In this document: one piece after another, positions 25,403-33,577 of the stretch
Layout: each line of letters opens with the position of its first letter
Numbering within the stretch: position 1 is the stretch's first letter
Assembly (NCBI RefSeq): GCF_019430945.1
Contig: NZ_JAHYCB010000009.1
Coordinates: 1 to 64,000, forward strand
DNA from: Neorhizobium populisoli
GTDB lineage: Bacteria; Pseudomonadota; Alphaproteobacteria; Rhizobiales; Rhizobiaceae
DNA length: 64,000 nt
Direction of reading: 5' to 3'
Translations under genes and position numbers: made by a program
Notes under the pieces: generated by a model
What the model was told of the DNA's origin: nothing
The model's input: only the letters and a program-made list of their open reading frames with translations
Database searches by the model: none

Positions 25403-26032
25403 AATTTTGCTGCGCGGCAGCAGCAGGGCCGATCAGGCCCTGCATTCGACGGTGGAGATTTGGATGATGGGCGCGTCATGCGCCGGGAGCGTGAGCGGGC
25501 TCGCGCTTTGGTTACGGAACCTGAATCAAATTTATTAAACCTTCACTTACCTATGGGTCCCTTATATTCATCATTAAATTTATCTTTTGCTCGCGCTGAT
25601 GTGAGCGGCCGGGGATCCGAATTCTGCTCCCCGCCTCTTGCTACGAATTGCCGAATGCCTATTTAAGTTCACGGCGAAATGGCGCCCGAAAGCGAATGAA
25701 TTTTCACAGTTCCGCCTTCTTCTTGTCATCAGCCAGAAAAAAATTCTAGATATACCGATTTTCGTTGATCGAATCGTGACTTTCGTCTAGAGACGATCAT
25801 CGTCCGGTTTCAGCTCAGTCTGGCCGGGTTGTTGCGCAATGCCAGAAAGGGAGTGTGACATTGTTTAAATTTGTTTCCGTCGCCGCTTTCGGTGAGATTG
25901 CGTCCAAAATGATCAGCACGGATCGCCGCTCCCTTCCGTGCTGTCGAATGTAACGCTTTCAGTTTCAATCGTTCCTGAAAAATTTCATTCGCCAGTGCTG
26001 CCTTAATTGGCCAGCCAATGCGGGAGTCTGCC
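25403..26032. other. AT-rich intergenic region
   Basis: 630 bases between the chemoreceptor and a small protein gene. Composition is markedly AT-rich around 25520-25780. Open frames here (25460-25666 plus, 25810-26109 minus) lack ribosome binding sites and family likeness. It must hold the MCP promoter (minus) and the promoter of the 65-residue gene (plus). CGTCT-AG-AGACG near 25787-25798 is a short palindrome of unknown meaning. Confidence 0.45.
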
Positions 26033-26230
26033 ATGCAGAAGCAAGTTATTGAATTCGGCGGAGAGCCCGTCGGTATCGTTATCCCGGATGCGGATCGGCT
26101 GAAGTTCATCGCCGTGAAGTATCATGTCATAGACCTGGACGAACAGCGTTTCGACACGCCGGACCAGGTACGATTAGCCATTCGCGACCTTGTCCGCTCG
26201 CGCAACACGGCGCCTTCGGCACATGTTTGA
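26033..26230 (+). CDS. small conserved-looking hypothetical protein (65 aa)
   Basis: Not recognised as a named family. The 65-residue product is soluble, mixed charge, without signal or membrane segment: a beta-like N-terminus (QVIEFGGEPVGIVIPD), a middle VKYHVIDLDEQRFDT and a helical C-terminus LAIRDLVRSRNT. It looks like a small alpha/beta protein. ATG 26033 has GGGAG seven bases upstream, so this start is better than the ATG at 26018. A perfect 13-base terminator stem follows 18 bases after the stop. Own ribosome binding site and own terminator argue that it is a real monocistronic gene. Confidence 0.7.
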   Translation: MQKQVIEFGGEPVGIVIPDADRLKFIAVKYHVIDLDEQRFDTPDQVRLAIRDLVRSRNTAPSAHV

Positions 26231-26248
26231 TATCTTTAAGGTATTCGC

Positions 26249-26277
26249 AAAAAAGCCGCCCATCAGGCGGCTTTTTT
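26249..26277. terminator. strong intrinsic terminator
   Basis: AAAAAAGCCGCC and GGCGGCTTTTTT pair perfectly around CATCA, with T-runs on both strands. It terminates the small gene on the plus strand and the Lrp-domain gene on the minus strand. Confidence 0.95.
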
Positions 26278-26326
26278 GTTGAATGCATTCCAACGGAATT
26301 GCACGAAGAACAATAGCGCGAAAGGC

Positions 26327-26563
26327 TCAGAAAGCGGTGAACGTCATCGTCGTCAGCGAGCGTTCGATACCGGGGATCGACGCGATCTTTTCGTTGACGA
26401 AGCGGCCGATCTCGTCATTGTCCTTGATATAGACCTTGAGCAACAGGTCCCAGTCGCCGCTGGTTGAATAGAGCTCGGATGCAAGCTCGGTCTTGTAGAT
26501 CGCATCGGCAACCTCATAGGTCTTGCCTGGCTTGCAGCGGAGCTGGACGAAAATGGGTTTCAT
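26327..26563 (-). CDS. stand-alone Lrp/AsnC ligand-binding (RAM) domain protein
   Basis: A 78-residue protein corresponding only to the effector-binding RAM domain of Lrp/AsnC regulators, with no helix-turn-helix. The ferredoxin-like beta-alpha-beta pattern is clear: KPIFVQLRCKPGKTYEVADAI, ELYSTSGDWDLLLKVY, IGRFVNEKIASIPGIERSLT. ATG 26563 has GGGAAG upstream and is preferred over 26608. Such single-domain proteins can mix with full-length regulators or bind amino acids on their own. It lies downstream of a LysR gene next to an amino-acid catabolic cluster, but a functional tie is only inferred. Confidence 0.87.
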   Translation of the reverse strand: MKPIFVQLRCKPGKTYEVADAIYKTELASELYSTSGDWDLLLKVYIKDNDEIGRFVNEKIASIPGIERSLTTMTFTAF

Positions 26564-26616
26564 GGACGTCTTCCCGTCGGTCGGACCGCAATCACGGTCG
26601 AAATACACATGAGCGA

Positions 26617-27540
26617 CTATTGGCCGATGCGGCCATTATTCGCAAGCTTATCGTCCTCGATCTCTTTCACGATCCAGTTCCGAAACGCAGCAAGGGGCGG
26701 ATAATTGGCGCGATCCGGCGGACAGGCGAGGTGATATTGACCGGTCTGCATCGACAAACCTTCCACCGCCGGCACCAGCAATCCTTCGCCAAGTTCGCGG
26801 CCGATCAGGAAACGCGGCAAGAGCGCCACACCGATCCCGGCGCTCGCCGCTTCGACCATGGTAATGAACTGGTCAAACAACATGCCATGCAATGCGTCGA
26901 ACGGAATCTGATTCGCTGAAAACCACATCTCCCAAGCGTCCGGTCGGGTATTAAGATGCAGCAGCGGCGCATTCAATATATCAGCCGGCTTTTCCAACCC
27001 GTGCCGCGCCTTGAAATCCGGGCTGCAAGCCGGAACCACCTCTTCATCCATCAAAAATGTCAGCGCTGCCCCCGGCCATCGCGCCGCGCCGAAATGGATT
27101 GCCGCATCCAGCGTATCGAAGCGGAAATCGAACGGCTCGAGCCGGGTGATGAGGTTTACCACCATGCCCGGATAGGCATCGAGAAACCGGCCGATGCGCG
27201 GGGTTAGCCAACGGGTGCCGAAAAACGGCAGGATCGCAAGGTTGAGCGTGCCACCAGCTGGATTGGCTTTCAGGTTGAGCGAAGCATTGGAGATACGCCG
27301 CAATGCCTCGCGCACTTCGCGGGCATAGGTATCGCCGGCGATCGTCAGACGAATCGTCTGCCTCTCTCGCAGGAAAAGCGCCACGCCGAGCTGCTTTTCC
27401 AAAGCCGAGATCTGCCGGCTCACCGCGCTCTGGGTCAGCCCAAGCTCGTTTGCCGCCGCCGTAACGCTGCCGGTGCGCGCTGCGGCTTCGAAAGCTGAGA
27501 GCAGCGAAAAGGATGGCAGAAAGCGCCGGGGCGGCAGCAT
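26617..27540 (-). CDS. LysR-family transcriptional regulator (GcvA-like)
   Basis: A 307-residue regulator with an N-terminal winged helix (LLSAFEAAARTGSVTAAANE, LTQSAVSRQISALEKQLG) and a periplasmic-binding-like effector domain (LNLAILPFFGTRWLTPRI, AIHFGAARWPG, MVEAASAGIGVALLPRFL) typical of the GcvA subgroup. It is divergent from the FAD oxidoreductase gene. The 128-base gap holds a TTC-N7-GAA palindrome at 27560-27578 matching the T-N11-A rule. It should autoregulate and control the catabolic genes 27669-31562 in response to a pathway amino acid or intermediate. Confidence 0.93.
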   Translation of the reverse strand: MLPPRRFLPSFSLLSAFEAAARTGSVTAAANELGLTQSAVSRQISALEKQLGVALFLRERQTIRLTIAGDTYAREVREALRRISNASLNLKANPAGGTLNLAILPFFGTRWLTPRIGRFLDAYPGMVVNLITRLEPFDFRFDTLDAAIHFGAARWPGAALTFLMDEEVVPACSPDFKARHGLEKPADILNAPLLHLNTRPDAWEMWFSANQIPFDALHGMLFDQFITMVEAASAGIGVALLPRFLIGRELGEGLLVPAVEGLSMQTGQYHLACPPDRANYPPLAAFRNWIVKEIEDDKLANNGRIGQ

Positions 27541-27559
27541 GTCATTCCTCCTGCGCCAA

Positions 27560-27578
27560 TCATTCCGTTACAGAATGA
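27560..27578. promoter_or_regulatory. candidate LysR binding box
   Basis: TCATTC (27560-27565) and GAATGA (27573-27578) form a perfect inverted repeat with a 7-base spacer, giving the T-N11-A core. It lies 20 bases upstream of the LysR start and 90 bases upstream of the divergent oxidoreductase gene. Confidence 0.6.
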
Positions 27579-27668
27579 CCTGTTGAGAACAAGTCGATAT
27601 TCATGGAAGCTATCGCCTTGTAAAGAGTCGAGATACGCCATTTCCGGACAATCCAAGGTGCAGGCCAA

Positions 27669-28952
27669 ATGCTGAACGATCCCCGCTCCCACGGCCTCTG
27701 GGAAAAGACCGCGCCTGCCCCGCCCGCAACCCCGCGGCTGACCGCAAAGGTAGCAGCGGACGTGGTGATTGTCGGCGGTGGTTATACCGGCCTTTCCGCA
27801 GCACTTCATCTGGCGGAAGCCGGCGTCGATGTGCGGCTGCTCGAAGCAACCGAAATCGGCTTCGGCGGCGCCGGCCGCAATGTCGGCCTCATCAACGCCG
27901 GCATGTGGGTCATGCCCGACGATTTCCCCAAGGAACTCGGCCCCGTCTACGGTGAAAAGCTGCTCGATTTCCTCGGCAACGCCCCTTACGTCGTCCGCGA
28001 ACTGATCGAAAAACACGGCATTGCCTGCGAACTGCAAAAGAACGGCACATTGCATTGCGCCGTCGGCGCCGAGGGCATGACGGAACTGGAAGAACGCGCC
28101 CGCCAATGGCAGAAGCGCGGCGCTGCCGTGACCATTCTGGACGCCGCGGAAACCGAACGCCGAGTTGGCACGAAAGCCTATGCCGGCTCGTTGCTCGACA
28201 TGCGCGCCGGAACCCTCCAGCCGCTCGCCTATGCCCGTGGCCTTGCCCATGCGGCCGCGAAAGCCGGCGCCAAACTGCACACCGGCAGCGGCGTGACAGC
28301 CACCAGCGAAGCCAACGGCAAGAAGATCGTCACGACTGCGGAGGGTGAGGTTTCCGCCGACTGGATCATCGTCGCGACCGACGCCTATAGCCACGGCCCC
28401 TGGGCAACGGTGAAAAAAGAGCAGGTCTTCCTGCCCTATTTCAATCTCGCGACCGCCCCGCTCAGCGACAACCTGCGCCGCTCCATCCTGCCCGGCCTTG
28501 AGGGCTGCTGGGACACCAAGGAAATCCTCTCTTCCTTCCGGATGGACCGGGCCGGTCGCCTCGTGTTCGGTTCGGTCGGCGCATTGCGCAATACCGGCGG
28601 CGCCATTCACAAGGGCTGGGCGCGGCGTTCCCTGAAACGGCTTTTCCCGCAGCTTGGCGAAATCGAATTCGAGGCTGAGTGGTACGGCAAGATCGGCATG
28701 ACCGATAACGCGTTGCCCCGCTTCCACAAGTTCGGCCGCAATACGATCGGCTTTTCCGGCTATAATGGACGTGGCATTGCGCCGGGCACCACCTTCGGCC
28801 GCCTGCTTGCGCATCATATTCTCGGCCAAGTCCCGGAAGGCGATTTCCCGCTGCCGCTGACCGACGTCAAAGAGGCCGCCTTCCGTAATGTGAAGGAAGC
28901 CTATTACGAGGCCGGAGCCCAGATTGCCCATTTCACCGGCGAGCGGTTCTGA
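27669..28952 (+). CDS. FAD-dependent amino-acid oxidoreductase, probable L-pipecolate oxidase (AmaA-like)
   Basis: A 427-residue DAO-family flavoprotein. The FAD-binding glycine motif is VVIVGGGYTGLSAALHLAEAG near residue 32. A second conserved region is FGGAGRNVGLINAG and the C-terminal FAD loop is GFSGYNGRGIAPGTTFG. The next gene encodes an ALDH7/AmaB-like semialdehyde dehydrogenase. In Pseudomonas the AmaA-AmaB pair oxidises L-pipecolate to piperideine-6-carboxylate and then to 2-aminoadipate, so lysine/pipecolate catabolism is the best assignment. Other secondary amino acids cannot be excluded. First gene of the LysR-controlled set. Confidence 0.83.
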   Translation: MLNDPRSHGLWEKTAPAPPATPRLTAKVAADVVIVGGGYTGLSAALHLAEAGVDVRLLEATEIGFGGAGRNVGLINAGMWVMPDDFPKELGPVYGEKLLDFLGNAPYVVRELIEKHGIACELQKNGTLHCAVGAEGMTELEERARQWQKRGAAVTILDAAETERRVGTKAYAGSLLDMRAGTLQPLAYARGLAHAAAKAGAKLHTGSGVTATSEANGKKIVTTAEGEVSADWIIVATDAYSHGPWATVKKEQVFLPYFNLATAPLSDNLRRSILPGLEGCWDTKEILSSFRMDRAGRLVFGSVGALRNTGGAIHKGWARRSLKRLFPQLGEIEFEAEWYGKIGMTDNALPRFHKFGRNTIGFSGYNGRGIAPGTTFGRLLAHHILGQVPEGDFPLPLTDVKEAAFRNVKEAYYEAGAQIAHFTGERF

Positions 28953-29020
28953 TTGCGAAATCGCCGCCGAACTGTAGATTGCCACATTTCCAGCCACTGG
29001 AATTCTGATCGGAGACATCA

Positions 29021-30559
29021 ATGACGCTCGCCAAACTCGATCTCGCCGCCGAGGTGAAAACCATCCTCTCCGATCTCGGCGTGAAAGCCGATACCTATAC
29101 CGGCGGCACGCTCGCCGTCCGTTCGCCGATCACCGGCACCGAAATCGGCAAACTGCCGGAAATCAGCGCCACAAACGCCGCCAGGGCGATCGACGCCGCG
29201 CATGAAGCCTTCCTCGAATGGCGCCTCGTGCCGGCCCCGAAGCGCGGCGAACTGATCCGCCTTCTCGGCGAGGAACTGCGCGCCGCGAAAACCGCGCTCG
29301 GCCGCCTCGTTTCGATCGAAGTCGGCAAGGTCACCTCCGAAGGCCTTGGCGAAGTACAAGAAATGATCGACATCTGCGATTTCGCAGTCGGCCTTTCCCG
29401 CCAGCTTTACGGCCTGACGATCGCCACCGAACGCTCCGAACATCGCATGATGGAAACTTGGCATCCGCTTGGCGTGATCGGCATCATCTCCGCCTTCAAC
29501 TTCCCGGTCGCCGTTTGGTCCTGGAATGCTGCGCTTGCCCTCGTCTGTGGCAACTCCACCGTCTGGAAGCCGTCCGAAAAAACGCCGCTGACCGCGCTCG
29601 CCACCCAGGCGATCTTCGAAAAGGCGCTCGCCCGCTTCGTCGCCGATGGCGGCAAGGCTCCGAAGAACCTATCGACCGTGCTGATCGGTGGTCGCGAAAT
29701 CGGCGAAGCGCTGGTCGACCACGAAAAGGTACCGCTGGTTTCCGCCACCGGCTCCACCCGCATGGGCCGTGAAGTCGGCCCGCGCCTTGCCAAGCGTTTC
29801 GCTCGCTCGATCCTTGAACTCGGCGGCAACAATGCAGCGATCGTCGCTCCGACCGCCGATCTGGATCTGACGTTGCGCGGCGTTGCCTTCTCAGCCATGG
29901 GCACAGCCGGCCAACGCTGCACGACGCTTCGCCGCCTTTTTGTGCATGACAGCGTCTACGACACGCTCGTGCCACGCCTCGCCAAGGCCTATCAGTCCGT
30001 CTCGATCGGCTCACCGCTCGACGACAACCTCGTCGGCCCGCTGATCGACAAGGCAGCTTATGAAAAGATGCAGACGGCTCTCGACGCGGCCAAGTCCGAA
30101 GGCGGCAAAGTGGTCGGCGGCGAACGCGTTCTCGGCAACGAAGCGGCCGACGCCTATTATGTTCGCCCGGCGATCGTCGAAATGCCGGCCCAGACCGGAC
30201 CGGTGAGGGACGAAACCTTCGCCCCGATCCTCTATGTGATGAAATATTCGACCTTCGACGAGGCAATCGACCTGCACAACGACGTGCCGCAAGGCCTGTC
30301 TTCATCGATCTTCACCAATGACATGCGCGAAGCCGAAACCTTCGTTTCCGCCCGCGGCTCCGATTGCGGCATCGCCAACGTCAATATCGGCCCGTCGGGT
30401 GCGGAAATCGGCGGCGCATTCGGCGGCGAAAAGGAAACCGGCGGCGGTCGCGAATCGGGTTCGGATGCGTGGAAGGCCTATATGCGCCGCGCCACCAACA
30501 CGATGAACTACGGCCGCACTCTGCCGCTGGCGCAGGGCGTCAAGTTCGACATCGAGTGA
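29021..30559 (+). CDS. amaB: aldehyde dehydrogenase family 7 (aminoadipate-semialdehyde / piperideine-6-carboxylate dehydrogenase)
   Basis: A 512-residue NAD-dependent dehydrogenase. The ALDH7 (antiquitin) hallmarks are visible: GEVQEMIDICDFAVGLSRQL, METWHPLGVIGIISAFNFP and WKPSEKTPLTA. Catalytic Glu lies in LELGGNNA and the catalytic Cys in GTAGQRCTTLRRLFVH; the C-terminus has GAFGGEKETGGGRESGSD. It should oxidise 2-aminoadipate-6-semialdehyde to 2-aminoadipate. ATG 29021 has GGAG six bases upstream. It follows the pipecolate-oxidase-like gene by 68 bases on the same strand, the amaA-amaB arrangement. Confidence 0.9.
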   Translation: MTLAKLDLAAEVKTILSDLGVKADTYTGGTLAVRSPITGTEIGKLPEISATNAARAIDAAHEAFLEWRLVPAPKRGELIRLLGEELRAAKTALGRLVSIEVGKVTSEGLGEVQEMIDICDFAVGLSRQLYGLTIATERSEHRMMETWHPLGVIGIISAFNFPVAVWSWNAALALVCGNSTVWKPSEKTPLTALATQAIFEKALARFVADGGKAPKNLSTVLIGGREIGEALVDHEKVPLVSATGSTRMGREVGPRLAKRFARSILELGGNNAAIVAPTADLDLTLRGVAFSAMGTAGQRCTTLRRLFVHDSVYDTLVPRLAKAYQSVSIGSPLDDNLVGPLIDKAAYEKMQTALDAAKSEGGKVVGGERVLGNEAADAYYVRPAIVEMPAQTGPVRDETFAPILYVMKYSTFDEAIDLHNDVPQGLSSSIFTNDMREAETFVSARGSDCGIANVNIGPSGAEIGGAFGGEKETGGGRESGSDAWKAYMRRATNTMNYGRTLPLAQGVKFDIE

Positions 30560-30566
30560 TCGCCTT

Positions 30567-31562
30567 ATGGCGACGCTGAATCTGCTCACCGACATTGAGG
30601 GCGTGGCCGTTGGCCATGCCACCGATCTCGCGCTCGGTTCCGGCGTCACCGCCATCGTCTTCGACAAACCGGCCACCGCTTCGGGCACCGTACTCGGCGG
30701 GGCACCGGGCGGCCGGGATACGGCTCTGCTCGACCCATCGATGACGGTGCAAACGGTCGATGCCTTCGTTCTTTCAGGTGGTTCGGCCTTCGGGCTCGAT
30801 GCGGCCGGCGGGGTGCAATCCGGCTTGCGGGAAATCGGCCGCGGTTTCGAAGTCGGGCCGGTTCGCGTTCCGATCGTCCCCCAGGCGATTCTGATGGACC
30901 TGTTGAACGGCGGCAACAAGGACTGGGGCCTGCATTCGCCCTACCGAGACATGGGGTATGAAGCCTTCAAGGCCGCCGGCCAGGGTACGTTCGCCCTTGG
31001 CACCGTCGGCGCCGGCACGGGCGCCACCACGGCGACGCTCAAGGGTGGCCTTGGTTCGGCAAGCGCAATCACACCCTCCGGCCACGTGGTCGCGGCCCTC
31101 GTCGCCGCCAATGCGCTGGGCTCGGTGACCGTCGGAGACGACCCACATTTCTGGGCCGCTCCATTTGAAGAAAATAACGAATTTGGCGGGCTCGGCCTGC
31201 CGCAAAATTTCGACAACCGCCTTCGCCTCAAGGGACGCGCAACTCCATCGACGACGATCGGCGTGATCGTTACCGACGCGGTACTGACCAAGGCGCAGGC
31301 ACATCGCCTTTCGATCATGGCCCATGACGGCCTCACCCGCGCCATCCTGCCCGCGCATCTGCCGTTCGACGGCGATACGATCTTCTCGGCTGCGACTGGC
31401 GCAAAACCACTCGAAAACCCGTCGGACTTTATGGATATCTGCCATCTGGCGACATTGGTAACAGCCCGCGCCATTGCACGTGGCATCTACGAAGCGACAG
31501 CTCTGCCTGTACCGAATGCGCAACTCGCCTGGCGGGATAAATTCCCTTCGCCGGCTAAATAG
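30567..31562 (+). CDS. P1-family (DmpA/NylC-like) self-processing aminopeptidase or amidase
   Basis: A 331-residue N-terminal-nucleophile hydrolase. Family blocks in order are VAVGHATD, GTVLGGAPGGRDT, FVLSGGSAFGLDAAGGV, LGTVGAGTGATT and TTIGVIVTDA. Autocleavage probably exposes the first Thr of the last block (near residue 229), giving alpha and beta chains. Members are beta-peptidyl aminopeptidases or oligoamide hydrolases. It starts 7 bases after the dehydrogenase stop, so it is the third gene of the catabolic operon and may release the amino acid from a peptide or amide. Its last 8 bases overlap the convergent cobC gene, with which it has no obvious link. Confidence 0.86.
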   Translation: MATLNLLTDIEGVAVGHATDLALGSGVTAIVFDKPATASGTVLGGAPGGRDTALLDPSMTVQTVDAFVLSGGSAFGLDAAGGVQSGLREIGRGFEVGPVRVPIVPQAILMDLLNGGNKDWGLHSPYRDMGYEAFKAAGQGTFALGTVGAGTGATTATLKGGLGSASAITPSGHVVAALVAANALGSVTVGDDPHFWAAPFEENNEFGGLGLPQNFDNRLRLKGRATPSTTIGVIVTDAVLTKAQAHRLSIMAHDGLTRAILPAHLPFDGDTIFSAATGAKPLENPSDFMDICHLATLVTARAIARGIYEATALPVPNAQLAWRDKFPSPAK

Positions 31563-32607
31563 CTCTCAACACCTCTTCAACTCGCACCCAATCCGCATCA
31601 CCGGGCAGCCCGATCCGCAGATCGTCCGACCGTTCTTCGAAACGGCGCGTGATGATACCTCGCTCGCCGAGATGCCGGAACAGGACCTGCGCACGCGGAT
31701 CACGGATGAAGCGGAAAAGCGACGTACCGCCGAAGACGGTAATTCCCGCTGCGGCCAGAAGTCCGTCCAGCCGCAGTGCTTCAGCGTTCAGTTTCGCGCG
31801 CATCGCCTGCTGCCAAGCACTATCCGCCAAAGCCTCGCTTGCCACATGCAGCGCCGGCCCGGAAACGGCCCAGGGGCCGAGCCGGCTCTCGATCTTTTCG
31901 ACGATATCGGGCGTTGCCATCGCAAATCCGAGCCGAAGCCCGGCCATGCCGTAGAATTTGCCGAAGGAGCGAAGCACGACGAAACCACCTTGATCGACGG
32001 CACTGGCAACGCTCTCCGCTTCGGACACATCCATGAAGGCTTCGTCGATGACAAGCAGACCGCCCTTTGCCCGCATGACCGACGCCAGCGATAGGAGATC
32101 GCTTTTCGAGACGATACGGCCGCTCGGGTTGTTCGGATTGACGATGACGGCCAGCCGCCCCTCGGCAATCCGATTGAGATCGTCCGTTTCGCTCACCTCG
32201 AAACCAGCGAGCCGCGCCGCGCGGGCGTGTTCTGCATAGGTCGGCGATAGCACACTCGCTGCCTCTCCATTCGCCTTTCCCAAGAGGCCGGCAACGATCG
32301 GAAGAAGAATTTGCGTGCCCGGTCCTGCGGCGACATGCTCTGACGAAGGCGCGCTATAAGCTTTCGCCGCAATTGCTTTCAGCCTTTCCGCCGCCGCAGG
32401 CTCCGGCAGTCGCGCGAAGGCATTGCCGGGAATGGGCGAGTGCGGATAGGAATACGGACTGATACCGGTGGACAGATCGATCCAGGGTTCGGGTGCATGT
32501 GGAAACAGCGCCCGGGCACGGAATAGATTGCCGCCGTGAGGGATTAAACCCGCAATCGGACCACCGCCGCGATTTCCAGTTTCAATATCAGTCTCAAGGC
32601 CTGCCAC
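31555..32607 (-). CDS. cobC: L-threonine-O-3-phosphate decarboxylase
   Basis: PLP-dependent class I/II aminotransferase-fold enzyme (CobC in Pseudomonas naming, CobD in Salmonella) that makes (R)-1-aminopropan-2-ol phosphate for the cobalamin nucleotide loop. Motifs seen: IPHGGNLFRARALFP, WIDLSTGISPY, NPNNPSGR, LVIDEAFMD and the PLP-lysine region SFGKFYGMAGLRLGF. GTG 32607 is preceded by AAGGA at good spacing; an upstream ATG at 32652 lies inside cbiB and is less likely. The 350-residue product fits the family. Only four bases separate its start codon from that of divergent cbiB. Confidence 0.92.
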   Translation of the reverse strand: MAGLETDIETGNRGGGPIAGLIPHGGNLFRARALFPHAPEPWIDLSTGISPYSYPHSPIPGNAFARLPEPAAAERLKAIAAKAYSAPSSEHVAAGPGTQILLPIVAGLLGKANGEAASVLSPTYAEHARAARLAGFEVSETDDLNRIAEGRLAVIVNPNNPSGRIVSKSDLLSLASVMRAKGGLLVIDEAFMDVSEAESVASAVDQGGFVVLRSFGKFYGMAGLRLGFAMATPDIVEKIESRLGPWAVSGPALHVASEALADSAWQQAMRAKLNAEALRLDGLLAAAGITVFGGTSLFRFIRDPRAQVLFRHLGERGIITRRFEERSDDLRIGLPGDADWVRVEEVLRAI

Positions 32608-32611
32608 AGCA

Positions 32612-33577
32612 ATGTTCCTTCTCGCATTCGCCGCGCTGATCGTCGAGCGCATCGTCGGCTACCCGGACTGGGTTTACCGCCGCATCGGCCATCCCGTCAC
32701 CTGGATCGGCCGACTGATATCCCGGCTGGATCGGGACTGGAACCGGGAGACTGATAGCTTCGCCAAGCGCAAATCCATGGGTGTCGCAGCCCTGCTGGTC
32801 ATCCTCATCCTGGTCACCGTGCTGTCTCTGGCGATCGAATGGGATCTGCGCATCTTCACGCTCGGCTGGATCCCGCTGATTGTTATCGCAGCCAGCCTGC
32901 CGGCTCAAAAAAGCCTCGAACGGCATGTGGAAGCCGTGGCAGATGCGCTCCAGAAAAGTGGACTTGCGGCCGGCCGCAAGGCGGTTTCGAGGATCGTCGG
33001 CCGCGATCCGGAAAAGCTCGACGAAGCTGCCGTCTGCCGTGCGGCAATCGAGAGTCTTGCCGAAAACTTTTCTGATGGCGTCGTGGCCCCGGCCTTCTGG
33101 ATGGGTATCGGCGGGCTTGCTGGCGGGGCGGCCTACAAGGCGGCCAACACCGCCGACAGCATGATCGGCCACCGCAACGCCCGCTTCGAGGCCTTTGGCT
33201 GGGCAGCAGCGCGTTTCGACGACCTGATCAACCTGCCGGCGTCCCGCTTGACGGCTCTTCTGTTCGTGATGGCGGCGGGCTTCATGAATAGCGCCTCGCC
33301 GGAAAATGCCATCAAAGCCATCCGCCGCGACGCCAAGCACCACCGCTCGCCGAATGCCGGCTGGCCGGAAGCGGCGATGGCGGGTGCGCTCGGTATAGCG
33401 CTGGCCGGCCCGCGCAGTTATGGTGGCGTAATGATCGAGGCCCGCTTCATGGGCGAGGGTGGCCGCACCGAACTGACCCACAGGGATATCCGCCACGCGC
33501 TGAAGCTCGCGCGCATCGCGGACGCGCTTCTGATCGGCCTTTTCGGCTTGCTGGCGTGGACTATCTGGCAAAAGTGA
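32612..33577 (+). CDS. cbiB: adenosylcobinamide-phosphate synthase
   Basis: A 321-residue membrane enzyme (CobD in Pseudomonas naming) that attaches aminopropanol (phosphate) to adenosylcobyric acid. Several hydrophobic helices are present (for example 50-95 and 165-190, and the C-terminal ILI helix). Family motifs are GYPDWVYRRIGHPVTWIGRLI, ESLAENFSDGVVAPAFW, KAANTADSMIGHRN and DDLINLPASRLTA. It is divergent from cobC, which supplies its substrate, and converges on cobQ with a 17-base overlap of 3' ends. ATG 32612 is chosen because the family begins just before the ERIVGYP motif. Confidence 0.95.
   Translation: MFLLAFAALIVERIVGYPDWVYRRIGHPVTWIGRLISRLDRDWNRETDSFAKRKSMGVAALLVILILVTVLSLAIEWDLRIFTLGWIPLIVIAASLPAQKSLERHVEAVADALQKSGLAAGRKAVSRIVGRDPEKLDEAAVCRAAIESLAENFSDGVVAPAFWMGIGGLAGGAAYKAANTADSMIGHRNARFEAFGWAAARFDDLINLPASRLTALLFVMAAGFMNSASPENAIKAIRRDAKHHRSPNAGWPEAAMAGALGIALAGPRSYGGVMIEARFMGEGGRTELTHRDIRHALKLARIADALLIGLFGLLAWTIWQK

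Noticed and set aside
25605..25626. BamHI-EcoRI polylinker-like run (GGGGATCCGAATTC)
   Set aside because: Only two adjacent hexamers match and the surroundings are ordinary AT-rich intergenic DNA. No vector backbone is seen.
25810..26109. 99-codon minus-strand frame overlapping the 65-residue gene
   Set aside because: No ribosome binding site and shadow-like composition; the plus-strand gene has better start and terminator signals.
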